A stretch of DNA of 64,000 nt from Sphingomonas jejuensis (GCF_011927695.1 NZ_JAATJE010000002.1:826709-890708), one strand, 5' to 3'; counted from the first letter of the stretch, positions 48,355-58,007 are shown. A program made the numbers and translations. Notes: a model not told the origin generated them from the sequence alone.

Positions 48355-49656
48355 ATGACAAAGTTCACCGATCTCGGCCTGGCCGAGCCGCTTGTGAAGG
48401 CGCTCGCCGCCAAGAACTACACGGTGCCCACCCCCATCCAGGCGCAGGCGATCCCGCCGCTTCTGGAAGGGCGCGACCTGTGCGGCATCGCGCAGACCGG
48501 CACCGGCAAGACGGCGGCATTCGCGCTGCCCAGCCTCCAGTATTTTCTTGAGAACCCCAAGCCCCGCCCGCAGCAGGGCTGCCGCATGCTGGTGCTTTCG
48601 CCCACGCGTGAGCTTGCCTCGCAGATCGCCGACAGCTTCCGCGATTATGCGCGCTTCATGCGCGTGTCGGTCGAAACCGTGTTCGGCGGCGTGCCGATCA
48701 ACCGGCAGATCGCAAAGCTGCGCGCCGGTGTCGACGTCCTTGTGGCGACGCCGGGCCGTCTCCTCGACCTCATCGACCAGCGCGCCTTGTCGCTGCGCGA
48801 TGTGGAGATCTTCGTGCTCGACGAGGCCGACCAGATGCTCGACCTCGGCTTCATCCATGCGCTGAAGCGCATCGACAAGCTGCTGCCGGCCAAGCGCCAC
48901 AGCCTGTTCTTCTCGGCCACCATGCCGAAGCCGATCGCGGAGCTCGGCGACCGCTTCCTGCGCGATCCCGTGCGCGTCGCGGTGACGCCGGTCGCCTCCA
49001 CGGCGGAGCGGGTCCAGCAGTTCGCGACCTTCGTCAATCAGGAGGAGAAGCAGGCGCTGCTCACCCTGACGCTGAAGGCGACGGAGATCGACCGCGCGCT
49101 GGTGTTCACCCGCACCAAGCACGGCGCCGACCGCGTGGTGAAGCATCTGGAGGCCGCCGGCATCCAGTCCGCCGCCATCCACGGCAACAAGTCGCAGCCG
49201 CAGCGTGAGCGCGCGCTCGGCGCCTTCCGGTCGGGCGAGATCAAGATCCTCGTTGCCACCGACATCGCCGCCCGCGGCATCGACGTGTCGGGCGTGTCCC
49301 ACGTCTTCAATTTCGAGCTGCCGAACGTGCCGGAGCAATATGTCCACCGCATCGGCCGCACGGCGCGCGCGGGGCGGGACGGCATCGCCATCAGCTTCGT
49401 TTCGCCCGATGAGCGCAGCTTCCTGCGCGACATCGAACGACTGACCAAGGTGAAGGCGGAGGCGCTGCCGCTGCCCGAGAACTTCCTTGCGCAAAAGGCA
49501 TCGCTGCCGAAGCCGGCGCAGGCCAAGCCCACCGCCCAGCGCCGTCACGAGGAACGCCGCGACGGTGCGGGCAAGCCGGCCGAGCAGCGTCGCTTCCGCC
49601 CGCGCCGGTCGAAGGGCGTCGGCACCCACCGCGGTGCGGTTCAGCGCGCCGGCTGA
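48355..49656 (+). CDS. DEAD-box ATP-dependent RNA helicase (RhlE-like)
   Basis: 433 aa. Q motif YTVPTPIQAQAIP, motif I AQTGTGKT, Ia PTRELA, Ib TPGR, II DEAD in VLDEADQML, III SAT, V ATDIAARGIDV and VI HRIGRTAR are all present; a basic C-terminal tail (RRHEERR, RRFRPRRSKG) binds RNA. Role in ribosome assembly and cold adaptation is expected. The ATG at 48355 lacks a strong Shine-Dalgarno; a GTG ten codons upstream is possible. Followed by a large inverted repeat at 49706-49750. Confidence 0.92.
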   Translation: MTKFTDLGLAEPLVKALAAKNYTVPTPIQAQAIPPLLEGRDLCGIAQTGTGKTAAFALPSLQYFLENPKPRPQQGCRMLVLSPTRELASQIADSFRDYARFMRVSVETVFGGVPINRQIAKLRAGVDVLVATPGRLLDLIDQRALSLRDVEIFVLDEADQMLDLGFIHALKRIDKLLPAKRHSLFFSATMPKPIAELGDRFLRDPVRVAVTPVASTAERVQQFATFVNQEEKQALLTLTLKATEIDRALVFTRTKHGADRVVKHLEAAGIQSAAIHGNKSQPQRERALGAFRSGEIKILVATDIAARGIDVSGVSHVFNFELPNVPEQYVHRIGRTARAGRDGIAISFVSPDERSFLRDIERLTKVKAEALPLPENFLAQKASLPKPAQAKPTAQRRHEERRDGAGKPAEQRRFRPRRSKGVGTHRGAVQRAG

Positions 49657-49705
49657 CCGGATCGGCCTGGCCGGGCAACCCCGGGCCGCTCCTGCTGAAG
49701 CCAGG

Positions 49706-49750
49706 CCCGTCGGCAGGCTGCCTTTTTTTCGGAAAGCAGCCGCCGACGGG
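49706..49750 (+). terminator. Long inverted repeat with T-tract in the loop after the helicase gene
   Basis: Arms CCCGTCGGCAGGCTGC (49706-49721) and GCAGCCGCCGACGGG (49736-49750) pair over 15 bp with one bulged A; the loop is ctttttttcggaaa. A smaller stem (GGCA-GGC-TGCC) immediately before the seven Ts could act as a plus-strand terminator, with the larger fold as an alternative. It separates the helicase from the M16 gene. Confidence 0.5.
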
Positions 49751-49801
49751 CGCGGGCCGCCCACTGGCTTCCGCCGGCAAATGCCGGTAAACACGGCCGC
49801 A

Positions 49802-52717
49802 ATGCGTAATATCGTCCGGCGCGTCTCGCGTCTCGTCGCGCCGGTGCTCGGCCTGTCGCTCCTCATCACCGGCTGCGCCACGCCCGGGCCATCGGGCCGC
49901 ACCGGCCCGGTCGCCAACGACCCGTCGAAGCCGTGGCTCTACCAGGGCAGCGACATTCCCGTCGATCCGCAGTGGCTGTTCGGCACGCTGCCCAACGGCC
50001 TGCGCTATGCCGTGCGCCGGAACGGCGTGCCGCCGGGCCAGGTGTCCATCCGCGTCCGCCTCGATGCCGGCTCGCTCCACGAACAGGACAGCGAGCGCGG
50101 CTTTGCGCACTTCATCGAGCATCTGAGCTTCCGCTCCTCGCTCTACGTCCCCGATGGGGAGGCCGTGCGCGTGTGGCAGCGGCTCGGCGCCACCTTTGGC
50201 GCGGATTCGAATGCCGCCACCACGCCCACCCAGACCGTTTACCAGCTCGACCTGCCCGCCGCGACGGCGTCGGGGCTGGGCGAAAGCGTGCGCATCCTGT
50301 CCGGCATGATGAAGGCGCCCGGCATCCTTCCCGCCATCGTCGACAGCGAACGCTCGGTGATCCTGGCGGAAGCGCGCGAATCCTCCGATCCGCAGCGCCG
50401 CGTGTCCGACGCTACGCGCGCGCTCTTCTTCGCCGGTCAGCGGCTGGCCGAACGCGCGCCGATCGGCACGCCGGAAACGCTCGGCGCCGCCACCGCCGAC
50501 ACGCTGCGCGCCTTTCACGATCGCTGGTACCGGCCCGAACGCGCCGTGGTGGTGATCGCCGGCGATGGCGACCCGCGCCTGTTCGAACAGCTCATCCGCC
50601 AGCATTTCTCCGACTGGCAGGGCAAGGGCCGCAACCCCGTCGACCCCGATTTCGGACAGCCGGAGGATGGCCTGCCTGAAACCGCCGTGGTGGTGGAACC
50701 GCAGCTTCCCACCCTCGTCAGCATGGCGACGCTGCGCCCCTGGACCTACCGGGACGACACGATCGCGTTCAACCAGGGGCGGCTGCGCGACCTGGTCGCC
50801 ATCCAGATCATCAACCGCCGGCTCGAAAGCCGCGCCCGCGCCGGCGGCGCCTTTCTCCAGGCGAATGTGGGCGTGGACGATGTCGCGCGCTCGGCCAACG
50901 GCACCTTCGTCAACATCGTGCCCCTTGAAGGCAACTGGCAGGCGGCACTGCGCGAGGTGCGCGGCGTGATCGCCGAAGCGCGGGAGGTCGCACCCGACCA
51001 GGCCACCATCGACCGCGAAGTCGCCGAATTCGATTCCGCGCTTCAGGTCGGCGTCGAAAGCGCGCGTTCGGAAGCGGGCGCGAAGCTTGCCGACGACATT
51101 GTCAGCGCCGTCGACATCCGCGAAACCGTCGCCTCGGCGCAGGTGTCGCTCGACATCTTCCGCCAGATGCGCGGCAGCTTCACGCCCGAAGCGATGCTTG
51201 ATTCCACCCGCCGCATGTTCACCGGCACCGACACCCGCGCGATCCTGTCGACACAGACCGCCGACGTGAACGCGCAGGCCCAGCTCGCCGCCGCCATGGC
51301 GGAGGAGATCACCGTCGACCCCGCCGACCGCACGGCGCAGGCGGATATCTCGCTGGACCAGCTGCCCGCGCTCGGCACGCCCGCCACCATTGTCTCGCGC
51401 GAACAGGCGGCCGGCATCCCGATCGAATATATAACGCTGTCGAACGGCGTCCGGCTGGTGCTGTTCGCCAACAACTCGGAAGCCGGCAAGGTGCTCGTGT
51501 CCGCGCGCTTCGGCCGCGGCAGCCTCGCGCTTCCGGCGGATCGGCCGTCGCCTGCATGGGCGGCGCCGATCGCGCTGGTGCAGAGCGGCATCGGTCCCTT
51601 CGGGCAGGAGGAGCTCGACCGTCTCACCACCGGCCGCCGCATCTCCATGGGCTTTGCGACCGGCGAGGACAGCTTTGAACTGCGCGGCATCACCCGTGCC
51701 GCCGACCTTGGCGATCAGCTGCGGCTGATGGCGGCGAAGCTGACGGTGCCGACCTGGGATCCCAATCCCGTCTCCCGCGCCCGCGCAACGGCGCTGGCGG
51801 CGGACGAGGCGGCGCGCGGGTCGCCCATCTCCGTCCTGTCGCGCGCGCTTCCCGGGCTGCTGCGCGGCGGCGATCCCCGCTACACCCAGCCCGACCGCGA
51901 ACAGATCGCGGCATTGACGCCCGACAGCTTCCGTTCGCTGTGGGAGCCGCTGCTGGCGACCGGCCCGATCGAGCTGTTCATCATGGGCGACGTTCCGGCC
52001 GAAGACGCCATCCGCCTGGCCAGCGAGACGTTCGGCGCGCTGCCGCCGCGCAATCCCGCTCCCGTCGTGGCGGCGCCGATCGGCCGTCCGGCCGCGTCCG
52101 ACACGCCGATCCGGCTCACCCACAATGGCGATCCCGCGCAGGCCGCGGCGCTGATCGGCTGGCCGACCGGCGGCGGCTCCAACACCGCCGAGGCCGCGTT
52201 TGAGGCGCGCAAGCTCGAGGTGCTGGCCGCCATCTTCAACGACCGGCTGTTCGACCGCCTCCGCCAGATCGAGGGCGCCAGCTACTCACCCAGCGTGCTG
52301 TCCAGCTGGCCGGACCGGCTGCCGTCCGGCGGCGCGCTGGTCGCGGTCAGCGCGGTGTCGACCGAGCGGCTGCCCGACTTCTTCCGCCTGGCGGAAACCA
52401 TCGCGGGCGAACTGCGCACCACGCCCGTGCAGGCGGACGAGCTGCAGCGCGCGCTGGGCCCGATCGCCAACTATTTCGCGCGCGCCACGTCCGGCAACGG
52501 CTTCTGGCTCGATCGGCTGGCGGGCGTGTCGTGGAACCGGCAGGCGATGGCGAACATCTTTGCCTTCCCGACCGACCTTCGCCGCATCACCCCGGCCGAG
52601 GTGCAGGCCACGGCTCAGCGCTGGCTGACGCCCGACAGCAGCTTCCGTGCGGAGGTGCGCGCGGGCGGAAACACGGCCGCGGCCCCGGCGACCCCGGCCG
52701 CCGCGCCCGCGCGCTAG
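49802..52717 (+). CDS. Lipoprotein M16-family metallopeptidase (tandem pitrilysin-like)
   Basis: 971 aa. Lipobox LLITGC lipidates C25. First M16 domain has the inverted zinc motif HxxEH at H103-E106-H107 (GFAHFIEHLSF) with the distal E in VILAEARESSDP; the second half (from about 545) repeats the fold without HxxEH and is the inactive partner lobe, followed by C-terminal M16_C domains. This two-lobe layout matches the PqqL/YmxG-like periplasmic peptidases. It should degrade small peptides in the periplasm or at the outer membrane. An ATG 21 bases upstream (49781) is an alternative start; 49802 was chosen for the compact lipoprotein signal. Ends in an Ala/Pro repeat tail. Confidence 0.9.
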   Translation: MRNIVRRVSRLVAPVLGLSLLITGCATPGPSGRTGPVANDPSKPWLYQGSDIPVDPQWLFGTLPNGLRYAVRRNGVPPGQVSIRVRLDAGSLHEQDSERGFAHFIEHLSFRSSLYVPDGEAVRVWQRLGATFGADSNAATTPTQTVYQLDLPAATASGLGESVRILSGMMKAPGILPAIVDSERSVILAEARESSDPQRRVSDATRALFFAGQRLAERAPIGTPETLGAATADTLRAFHDRWYRPERAVVVIAGDGDPRLFEQLIRQHFSDWQGKGRNPVDPDFGQPEDGLPETAVVVEPQLPTLVSMATLRPWTYRDDTIAFNQGRLRDLVAIQIINRRLESRARAGGAFLQANVGVDDVARSANGTFVNIVPLEGNWQAALREVRGVIAEAREVAPDQATIDREVAEFDSALQVGVESARSEAGAKLADDIVSAVDIRETVASAQVSLDIFRQMRGSFTPEAMLDSTRRMFTGTDTRAILSTQTADVNAQAQLAAAMAEEITVDPADRTAQADISLDQLPALGTPATIVSREQAAGIPIEYITLSNGVRLVLFANNSEAGKVLVSARFGRGSLALPADRPSPAWAAPIALVQSGIGPFGQEELDRLTTGRRISMGFATGEDSFELRGITRAADLGDQLRLMAAKLTVPTWDPNPVSRARATALAADEAARGSPISVLSRALPGLLRGGDPRYTQPDREQIAALTPDSFRSLWEPLLATGPIELFIMGDVPAEDAIRLASETFGALPPRNPAPVVAAPIGRPAASDTPIRLTHNGDPAQAAALIGWPTGGGSNTAEAAFEARKLEVLAAIFNDRLFDRLRQIEGASYSPSVLSSWPDRLPSGGALVAVSAVSTERLPDFFRLAETIAGELRTTPVQADELQRALGPIANYFARATSGNGFWLDRLAGVSWNRQAMANIFAFPTDLRRITPAEVQATAQRWLTPDSSFRAEVRAGGNTAAAPATPAAAPAR

Positions 52718-52724
52718 GGCCGGC

Positions 52725-53123
52725 TCAGCCCGGGTATCGCTCGAACCCGGGCAGCGCGGCCAGTTCCGGCACCCAGGCCAGCCGCTCGGCCGTCTGGATC
52801 TGCACGGCGGGCACCAATGCCTCCGGGTCGTCGAGCGTGCAGGTCTGCACGTCCACCAGCCCCGGCAGCACCGTCTCGTTGACGTACCAGAGCCCGGTGC
52901 CGCACCGCGCGCAGAACGTCCGCTCGGCCAGCGCCGACGACCGGTAGGTGGCGGGCTCGCCCTTGGTCACGCGAAAGCGCTCGGCCTTCACGCCCGTCCA
53001 CCCCACCATCGGCGCGCCTGCGATATGCCGGCAATCCGCGCAGTGGCACACGCTGCTGTGCTCCGCCGCGCCGATCAGTTCGTAGCGCACCGCGCCGCAA
53101 TGACACCCACCTTCCAGGACCAT
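52725..53123 (-). CDS. GFA (glutathione-dependent formaldehyde-activating-like) family protein
   Basis: 132 aa zinc protein. Zinc ligands C7 and C9 (GGCHCGAVRYE), C26, C28, C31 (CHCADCRHIAG) and C71, C74 (FCARCGTGLWY) match the GFA family, which binds glutathione adducts. True formaldehyde activity is not established for most members. Convergent with the M16 gene, seven bp apart. Confidence 0.88.
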   Translation of the reverse strand: MVLEGGCHCGAVRYELIGAAEHSSVCHCADCRHIAGAPMVGWTGVKAERFRVTKGEPATYRSSALAERTFCARCGTGLWYVNETVLPGLVDVQTCTLDDPEALVPAVQIQTAERLAWVPELAALPGFERYPG

Positions 53124-53192
53124 CGTCGTTCCCCTTCCGTTCGCGAAAGGTAACCCCGCACCCGGCCGCCGATCAAGCGGGTGCGCTAGCGG

Positions 53193-54506
53193 TCAGAGCA
53201 CATATTTGCTGAGGTCGGTGTTTCTCGCCACTTCCGCCAGCTGCCCGTCGACATAGGCGCCGTCCACCACCAGCGTCTCGCCCCGGCGGTCCTCCGCGTC
53301 GAAGCTCACGTCCTCCAGCAGCTTTTCCATCACCGTGGACAGCCGCCGGGCGCCGATATTCTCGACCTGCCCGTTCACCTCGGCGGCGATGCGCGCCACC
53401 GCCTGGATGGCCGACTGCTCGAAGCGCACCTCCACGCCCTCCGTGCCGATCAGCGCCCGGTACTGCTCGGGCAGCGACGCGCGCGTGTCGGTCAGGATGG
53501 AAATGAAGTCCGCTTCGGTCAGCGCCTTCAGCTCGACCCGGATCGGCAGGCGACCCTGCAGCTCGGGCAGCAGGTCGCTGGGCTTGGCGACGTGGAACGC
53601 TCCGCTCGCGATGAACAGCACATGGTCCGTCTTCATCGGCCCATATTTGGTGGCCACCGTCGTTCCCTCGATCAGCGGCAGCAGGTCGCGCTGCACGCCT
53701 TCGCGGCTCACCGATCCGCCGCGCACGTCGCTCACCGCGATCTTGTCGATCTCGTCCAGGAAGACGATGCCGTTCGCCTCCGCGTCCGCCAGCGCGGCAC
53801 GGTTGATCTCGTCGGCGTCCAGCCGCTTGTCCGCTTCCTCGTCGACCAGCTTCGCCCAGGCCGACCGCACGGTCAGCTTTCTGCGCTTCAGGGGCGCCTG
53901 GCCGAACGCCTTGCCCATCATGTCGCTGAGGTTGATCATGCCGATCTGCCCGCCCGCGCCCGGCACCTCGAACGGTGTCGACGGCGCGCTCTGCAGCTCC
54001 AGCTCGACTTCCTTGTCGTCCAGGTGGCCGTCGCGAAAGCGCTGGGTGAACGCCGTGCGCGTCGCCTCCGACGCGTCCTTGCCGACCAGCGCGTCGAGCA
54101 GCCGGGCGAGGGCGGCCTCTTCCGCCTTGTCCTTCACTGCGCCGCGGCGGCGGTCGCGCTCCAGCCGGATCGCGTCCTCCACCAGGTCGCGCGCGATCTG
54201 CTCCACGTCGCGCCCGACATAGCCCACCTCGGTGAACTTGGTGGCCTCCACCTTCACGAAGGGCGCATCGGCCAGCTTGGCCAGCCGCCGGCTGATCTCG
54301 GTCTTGCCGCATCCGGTCGGCCCGATCATCAGGATGTTCTTAGGGGAAACCTCGTCGCGCAGGTCGGGGTCCAGCTGCTGGCGCCGCCAGCGGTTGCGCA
54401 GCGCGATGGCCACCGCGCGCTTGGCGTCCTGTTGTCCGATGATGTGCTGGTCGAGCGCGGCGACGATCGCCTTGGGGGTCAAAGTCTCGTTCATAAGCGA
54501 CGACAT
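53193..54506 (-). CDS. hslU: ATP-dependent protease ATPase subunit HslU
   Basis: 437 aa AAA+ unfoldase. N-terminal [34 protein letters not shown], Walker [17 protein letters not shown] (61-76), I-domain (about 110-235), Walker [12 protein letters not shown], and the C-terminal YVL that docks into HslV. ATG at 54506; an inner ATG at 54494 has no Shine-Dalgarno. The partner hslV lies 3.4 kb away on the same strand rather than adjacent, with a regulator and other genes between. Confidence 0.94.
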   Translation of the reverse strand: MSSLMNETLTPKAIVAALDQHIIGQQDAKRAVAIALRNRWRRQQLDPDLRDEVSPKNILMIGPTGCGKTEISRRLAKLADAPFVKVEATKFTEVGYVGRDVEQIARDLVEDAIRLERDRRRGAVKDKAEEAALARLLDALVGKDASEATRTAFTQRFRDGHLDDKEVELELQSAPSTPFEVPGAGGQIGMINLSDMMGKAFGQAPLKRRKLTVRSAWAKLVDEEADKRLDADEINRAALADAEANGIVFLDEIDKIAVSDVRGGSVSREGVQRDLLPLIEGTTVATKYGPMKTDHVLFIASGAFHVAKPSDLLPELQGRLPIRVELKALTEADFISILTDTRASLPEQYRALIGTEGVEVRFEQSAIQAVARIAAEVNGQVENIGARRLSTVMEKLLEDVSFDAEDRRGETLVVDGAYVDGQLAEVARNTDLSKYVL

Positions 54507-54547
54507 ATCGGTGCCGCCGCGCGGCCCTTCAACGCCCGTCACGCCGT

Positions 54548-54784
54548 CTATCGGGCGATGCCGGGCGCGGTGATCCCGATGTCCAGCACGAAGCGCACGG
54601 CACGGGCGCTGTCGCACACCTCCAGGCGCAGCGGCCCGTGCATCAGGCGGTGCGGCTCCTGCCGCAGCACTTCCCCGGCAAAGCGGATCGCCTCCAGCTG
54701 GGCGGCGTGAACGTCGGCGAAGTCGGTGCCGGTTTCGTCCTCCTCGCGGGCTTCGCCTTCCAGGTTGAAGAAATAGAGCGGCAT
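54548..54784 (-). CDS. DUF6894-family small protein
   Basis: 78 aa. [39 protein letters not shown] matches the DUF6894 pattern (Y-F-x-N/D-L near the N terminus, acidic E-D-x-x-G, then A-x-x-E-A-I). Common in rhizobia and sphingomonads, function unknown. It lies between the CRP-like regulator and hslU; 30 bp downstream of the regulator gene. Confidence 0.72.
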   Translation of the reverse strand: MPLYFFNLEGEAREEDETGTDFADVHAAQLEAIRFAGEVLRQEPHRLMHGPLRLEVCDSARAVRFVLDIGITAPGIAR

Positions 54785-54814
54785 CGGCGCACCATCGCTA
54801 AGTGACTGCGTCCG

Positions 54815-55567
54815 CTATAGATTATCCAGCTCGCACGCTCTCTGACCTGAAGCAGGGTTCCTCAACAAATGTAGGTAATTTGGATTAAACCCGGCGACTT
54901 CATGCAGCCGGTCGCCGTTCAGGATGGTGACCGACCGCGCCCGCGTCGCCACCAGCCCCTCGTTCCGCATCCGGCCGAGCACCCGGTTGACGTGGACGGA
55001 GGTCAGGCCCAGCGAATCGCCCAGCTGTTCCTGCGTCACCGGCAGCGTGAACTGATCGTCCCGGGTCAGCCCGACATGGCACAGCCGCACCCACAATTCG
55101 CAGAACAAATGCGCCAGCCGGGCATAGGCGTCGCGCTTGCCGATGTTCACCAGCCATTCGCGCAACACGCCTTCGTCCACCAGCGTCGACCACCAGAACG
55201 CCTTGGCGATGTCCGGCCGCTCGTCGGTCAGCGTCAGGATCGCCTCCTTGGGGATCCGGACGACCTCCGCGTTGCTCAACAGGCCGATCGAATGATCCAT
55301 CGTCTTCAGGATGAAGACGTGCGTGTCGCACAGGTCGCCCGGCAGCAGATAGGCCATGATCTGCCGGCCGCCGTCGCGCAGATATTTGTACCGGCAGGCC
55401 CAGCCGCTCAACAGCAGGAACACGTCGGACGGCTGGTCGCCTTCGCTGATCAGGTCCTCGCCCGCATCCCGCCACATGGATGACGTGCACAGCTCCTCAA
55501 GCGCGGCACGGTCGTCCGCGCCCAGATCGATGCAGCTCAAAAGCTTGCTGATCAGGGGGTTCTGCAC
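54815..55567 (-). CDS. Crp/Fnr-family transcriptional regulator
   Basis: 250 aa. Cyclic-nucleotide-binding-like domain (about 15-130; GEDLISEGDQPSDVFLLLSGWACRYK and GGRQIMAYLLPGDLCD) and C-terminal winged helix (TQEQLGDSLGLTSVHVNRVLGRMRNEGLV). The FNR iron-sulfur cysteine cluster is absent, so it is not an O2-sensing FNR; effector unknown. GTG start (55567) gives MQNPLISKLLSC. Such single regulators often control stress genes in sphingomonads. Direct targets are unknown; the 359 bp upstream hold no confident gene. Confidence 0.85.
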   Translation of the reverse strand: MQNPLISKLLSCIDLGADDRAALEELCTSSMWRDAGEDLISEGDQPSDVFLLLSGWACRYKYLRDGGRQIMAYLLPGDLCDTHVFILKTMDHSIGLLSNAEVVRIPKEAILTLTDERPDIAKAFWWSTLVDEGVLREWLVNIGKRDAYARLAHLFCELWVRLCHVGLTRDDQFTLPVTQEQLGDSLGLTSVHVNRVLGRMRNEGLVATRARSVTILNGDRLHEVAGFNPNYLHLLRNPASGQRACELDNL

Positions 55568-55926
55568 GGGCGATCCTCATCTCATCCGGAAGACTGGACG
55601 GGCGGACCCTAGCGACCTTCGGCGCGGACAGGCCAACATAGGTTCTGCCGCATCCGGCGCTCTTGCTCCGAGCCTGCCGCCGGCCAAGCTCTCGCTCCGC
55701 GGGAAGGAGCAGACGTTTACGGGACCCACCCCGCGGACAAGCACATGTGGGTGCCGCCGCCAATGGCCCCGCACGGCGGCCGCCGCCCCGCGCTCGGCGC
55801 ATGCCTTCAGGATGCCTCGGCGCGGCTGATGTCGGCGCAGCCATCCAGGCCCGCGCTCCGCAGATCCCTCAACTGCACCACGCGCGATCAGCAGCGACGA
55901 ACCGCCCCTGATCGCGCTTGGCCACA
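55568..55926. other. Gene-poor stretch upstream of the CRP-like regulator
   Basis: No reading frame here has both codon usage and a start context that convince. The stretch should contain the regulator promoter near 55570-55640. No tRNA, terminator with U-tract or known riboswitch motif seen. Confidence 0.5.
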
Positions 55927-56193
55927 TCACGCGCGCTTCGATGCCGGAGGGGTCTGCTTGGCGCGAATGTAGCTTTGCTCGGGCACGCCGCGGAAGTTGG
56001 TCCGCTGCACTTCTCCGCTCACCAACTGCTTTGCGAACACCCGCTTCATGATGGCGGTCGCATCCGCGCTCTTGAAGACCAGGCGCATCCCGCCCGATTT
56101 CAGCGGCTCCATCGCCGTGGTCTCGATGTCGTTGCGGCGGCACGCTTCGCGAATACGGATCTCCGTATCGTCAACATGAAGCACTCTCGACAT
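55927..56193 (-). CDS. Small basic protein of unknown function
   Basis: 88 aa, MSRVLHVDDTEIRIREACRR at the N terminus and a basic tail RAKQTPPASKRA. The arrangement (I-R-x-A-C-R-R-N-D-I-E pattern followed by KSADATAIMKRVFAKQ) suggests a compact alpha/beta fold, and the sequence is well formed with a conserved-looking core. Not recognised. It stands alone, with a 263 bp gap to the next gene on the opposite strand. Confidence 0.55.
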   Translation of the reverse strand: MSRVLHVDDTEIRIREACRRNDIETTAMEPLKSGGMRLVFKSADATAIMKRVFAKQLVSGEVQRTNFRGVPEQSYIRAKQTPPASKRA

Positions 56194-56456
56194 GGCAGTC
56201 TCCTGGCTCGGGCGAAGGCGCAAACGTCCTTCAGCAGCCCGTGCCGCAAATCCAGGGACCGATTACAATAAGATGGGGATAAACCCCGCTGCTGGCAAGT
56301 AAAATGCTCTGCCGGTCATAGCCGCAGCAAGAATAATGAAGTAGCCTCCAATGGTAATTGCCGATGTCGGCACCATATAGGCTTGAAATTTTGCGTGTGT
56401 CGAACTGTCTGAAAACATCGCTATCATGTCAGTTCAGAACTTAGGAAGGCGTTGAC

Positions 56457-56618
56457 ATGGAACACAGATATTGGATCGGTCGGGTTTCCGCGGCCGAAAA
56501 GATGGCAAGCGCGGCGCGCTCATCGACGGCACGACTCGCTCATTATCAGATGTCTGGCCTCTACGCGGCTCTGGCTGCGGAAGCGGCGCGGTCCGCCTTG
56601 CTGGAGCCGCGCGGATGA
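56457..56618 (+). CDS. 53-residue conserved-type small protein, partner of the ParS/MbcA-like gene
   Basis: Begins MEHRYWIGRVSAAEKMASAA; helical, Ala-rich, with ARLAHYQMSGLYAAL resembling the A-R-L-x-H-x-x-L-A-x-x-Y pattern of a family of small alphaproteobacterial proteins seen in many sphingomonads (from memory). AGGAAGG Shine-Dalgarno, spacing eight. Its stop overlaps the next start (ATGA), so the two are translationally coupled. Function unknown. Confidence 0.6.
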   Translation: MEHRYWIGRVSAAEKMASAARSSTARLAHYQMSGLYAALAAEAARSALLEPRG

Positions 56619-56863
56619 ACAACTCATTCAAGCGTGCTGGTCGTCCGCGCTTCGCCGACGATGCCGGTCGTCGCCAGGGCGCAGCCGTCACCGCTGCACT
56701 CGCCGCCTTTCCGGACATCGCCGAACTGCGCCGTTTCATGAACGAGCATGACGAGGCCTTGGGCGGCGTGCCGCTGAAGATCGCGACCGAAAGCGACCAT
56801 GGCCTTGACCGTGTCCAGGCCGAGCTTCAGCGCAAGGCGCTCAGCCGCACCGCCACTGGCTGA
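56615..56863 (+). CDS. Orphan ParS/MbcA-like antitoxin toxin-binding domain protein
   Basis: 82 aa. The C-terminal part (LRRFMNEHDEALGGVPLKIATESDHGLDRVQAEL) matches the Xre/MbcA/ParS toxin-binding domain (DUF2384) layout: F/L-x-x-x-N/H-x-A-L-G-G-x-P-L-x-x-A-T-E-x-x-G-x-x-R-V. The N-terminal 40 residues are basic and hold no Xre helix-turn-helix. No RES-domain toxin gene lies beside it. Overlaps the convergent oxidase gene by 23 bp. It might be a free-standing regulator or an antitoxin left after toxin loss. Confidence 0.55.
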   Translation: MNNSFKRAGRPRFADDAGRRQGAAVTAALAAFPDIAELRRFMNEHDEALGGVPLKIATESDHGLDRVQAELQRKALSRTATG

Positions 56864-58007
56864 ACAGCTCGCGGTGCCCCGCGACGATGCGCGCGATCCG
56901 CTCCGGCTGCGGCATGGGATCGCCCACGCCGCGCTCCCACGTCCCGCCCAGGACGATCCCGTCGGGGCGGGAGAACATGTAGCGCAGGCCGGGCGCGAAC
57001 AGCGCGTAATCGACCTCCGCCTGCGGCAGCAGCACCGCCAGCTGCCCGCGCACCGGGGTCAGCTCGGCATCGCTCACCAGCGTTGCCGCGCCCAGCCCGG
57101 TGCAGTTGATGATCGTCGGCTCCGGCAGCACGGCTAGGTCGGCCAGCCCCTCCATCCGGCGGATCTCGATGCGCCCGCCCGCGATCCGCACGTCCCGCTC
57201 CACCGCGCGCAGGAAGCGCGCCGGCTCCACGATCATGCCGCCATATTGATGGACATGGGGGAAGGGAAAGCCATGCTCGCCCGGCGCCAGCAGCCGGCTT
57301 TCGGGAAGCATCCCCTCCAGCAGCCGGTCCATCGCGTCCGGGCGCCAGTCGCTTCCGGCGGCGACATAGTTGGTCATCCACCGGACGCCGTAATCGTCGC
57401 CGACCAGCAGCTGGTACCGGCGATAGCTGTAGAGCGCGGCCGCGCGCAGCTGCCCGTCGAAGGCCGGGTCCGCGCCCACCCGGTTCACCACCGACGACGG
57501 GTACCACTGCCCGCCGGCGATGTTGGACGTCGTCTCGGGCGGCAGCCGGTCCGTGTAGATCGTGACCGGATATCCCGCTTCCTGCACCAGCCGCGCGGTG
57601 GTCAGCCCCATCACGCCCGCGCCGATCACCGCCACGCCGCCGGTCTGCCCCTGCAGCGCCAGGTCCACCGCCAGCCGCGACGATCCCCAGCTGAGCGTGA
57701 TGCCGCCGCCGCCATGCCCGTAATTGTGGACCAGGCGCTTGGGTCCCAGCGCCTCCGCCGCCACCCGGAACCCGGACGGGCGATAGGGTCTCAGGCCCGC
57801 CACCGTCCGGATCACGCGGTCCGCCGCCACCCGCACGGGCGGCGGGCAGGGCACGCGCGGCCCCGCCGATGCGCTCCGTACCGGCGGCGTCGCCGTGCAG
57901 CCGGCCAGCGCCAGCGCCCCGCCGCCGATCGCCGCGCGCCGGTCGATCGCGATCAGGATGCCGTCTCCAGGCTTTCCACCACCAGCCGATCGTTGGTGTA
58001 CACGCAC
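56841..58007 (-). CDS. FAD-dependent oxidoreductase, D-amino-acid-oxidase-like, exported
   Basis: About 388 aa. A Tat/lipoprotein-like leader ([18 protein letters not shown]) precedes the domain; Rossmann motif [29 protein letters not shown] (about 125-153), then the DAAO-type NIAGGQWYP, a substrate-binding middle and VLGGTWERG near the C terminus. Oxidises an amino acid or amine with FAD. No ATG is available before the leader; the GTG at 58007 overlaps hslV by 55 nt, so the exact start is uncertain. Why an exported FAD oxidase lies in the hslV region is unclear. Confidence 0.75.
   Translation of the reverse strand: MRVHQRSAGGGKPGDGILIAIDRRAAIGGGALALAGCTATPPVRSASAGPRVPCPPPVRVAADRVIRTVAGLRPYRPSGFRVAAEALGPKRLVHNYGHGGGGITLSWGSSRLAVDLALQGQTGGVAVIGAGVMGLTTARLVQEAGYPVTIYTDRLPPETTSNIAGGQWYPSSVVNRVGADPAFDGQLRAAALYSYRRYQLLVGDDYGVRWMTNYVAAGSDWRPDAMDRLLEGMLPESRLLAPGEHGFPFPHVHQYGGMIVEPARFLRAVERDVRIAGGRIEIRRMEGLADLAVLPEPTIINCTGLGAATLVSDAELTPVRGQLAVLLPQAEVDYALFAPGLRYMFSRPDGIVLGGTWERGVGDPMPQPERIARIVAGHRELFSQWRCG

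Noticed and set aside
55577..56143. A 188-codon minus-strand frame in the gap before the CRP-like gene
   Set aside because: Overlaps the well-formed 88-residue gene in another frame and has an Arg/His/Gly-rich shadow composition.
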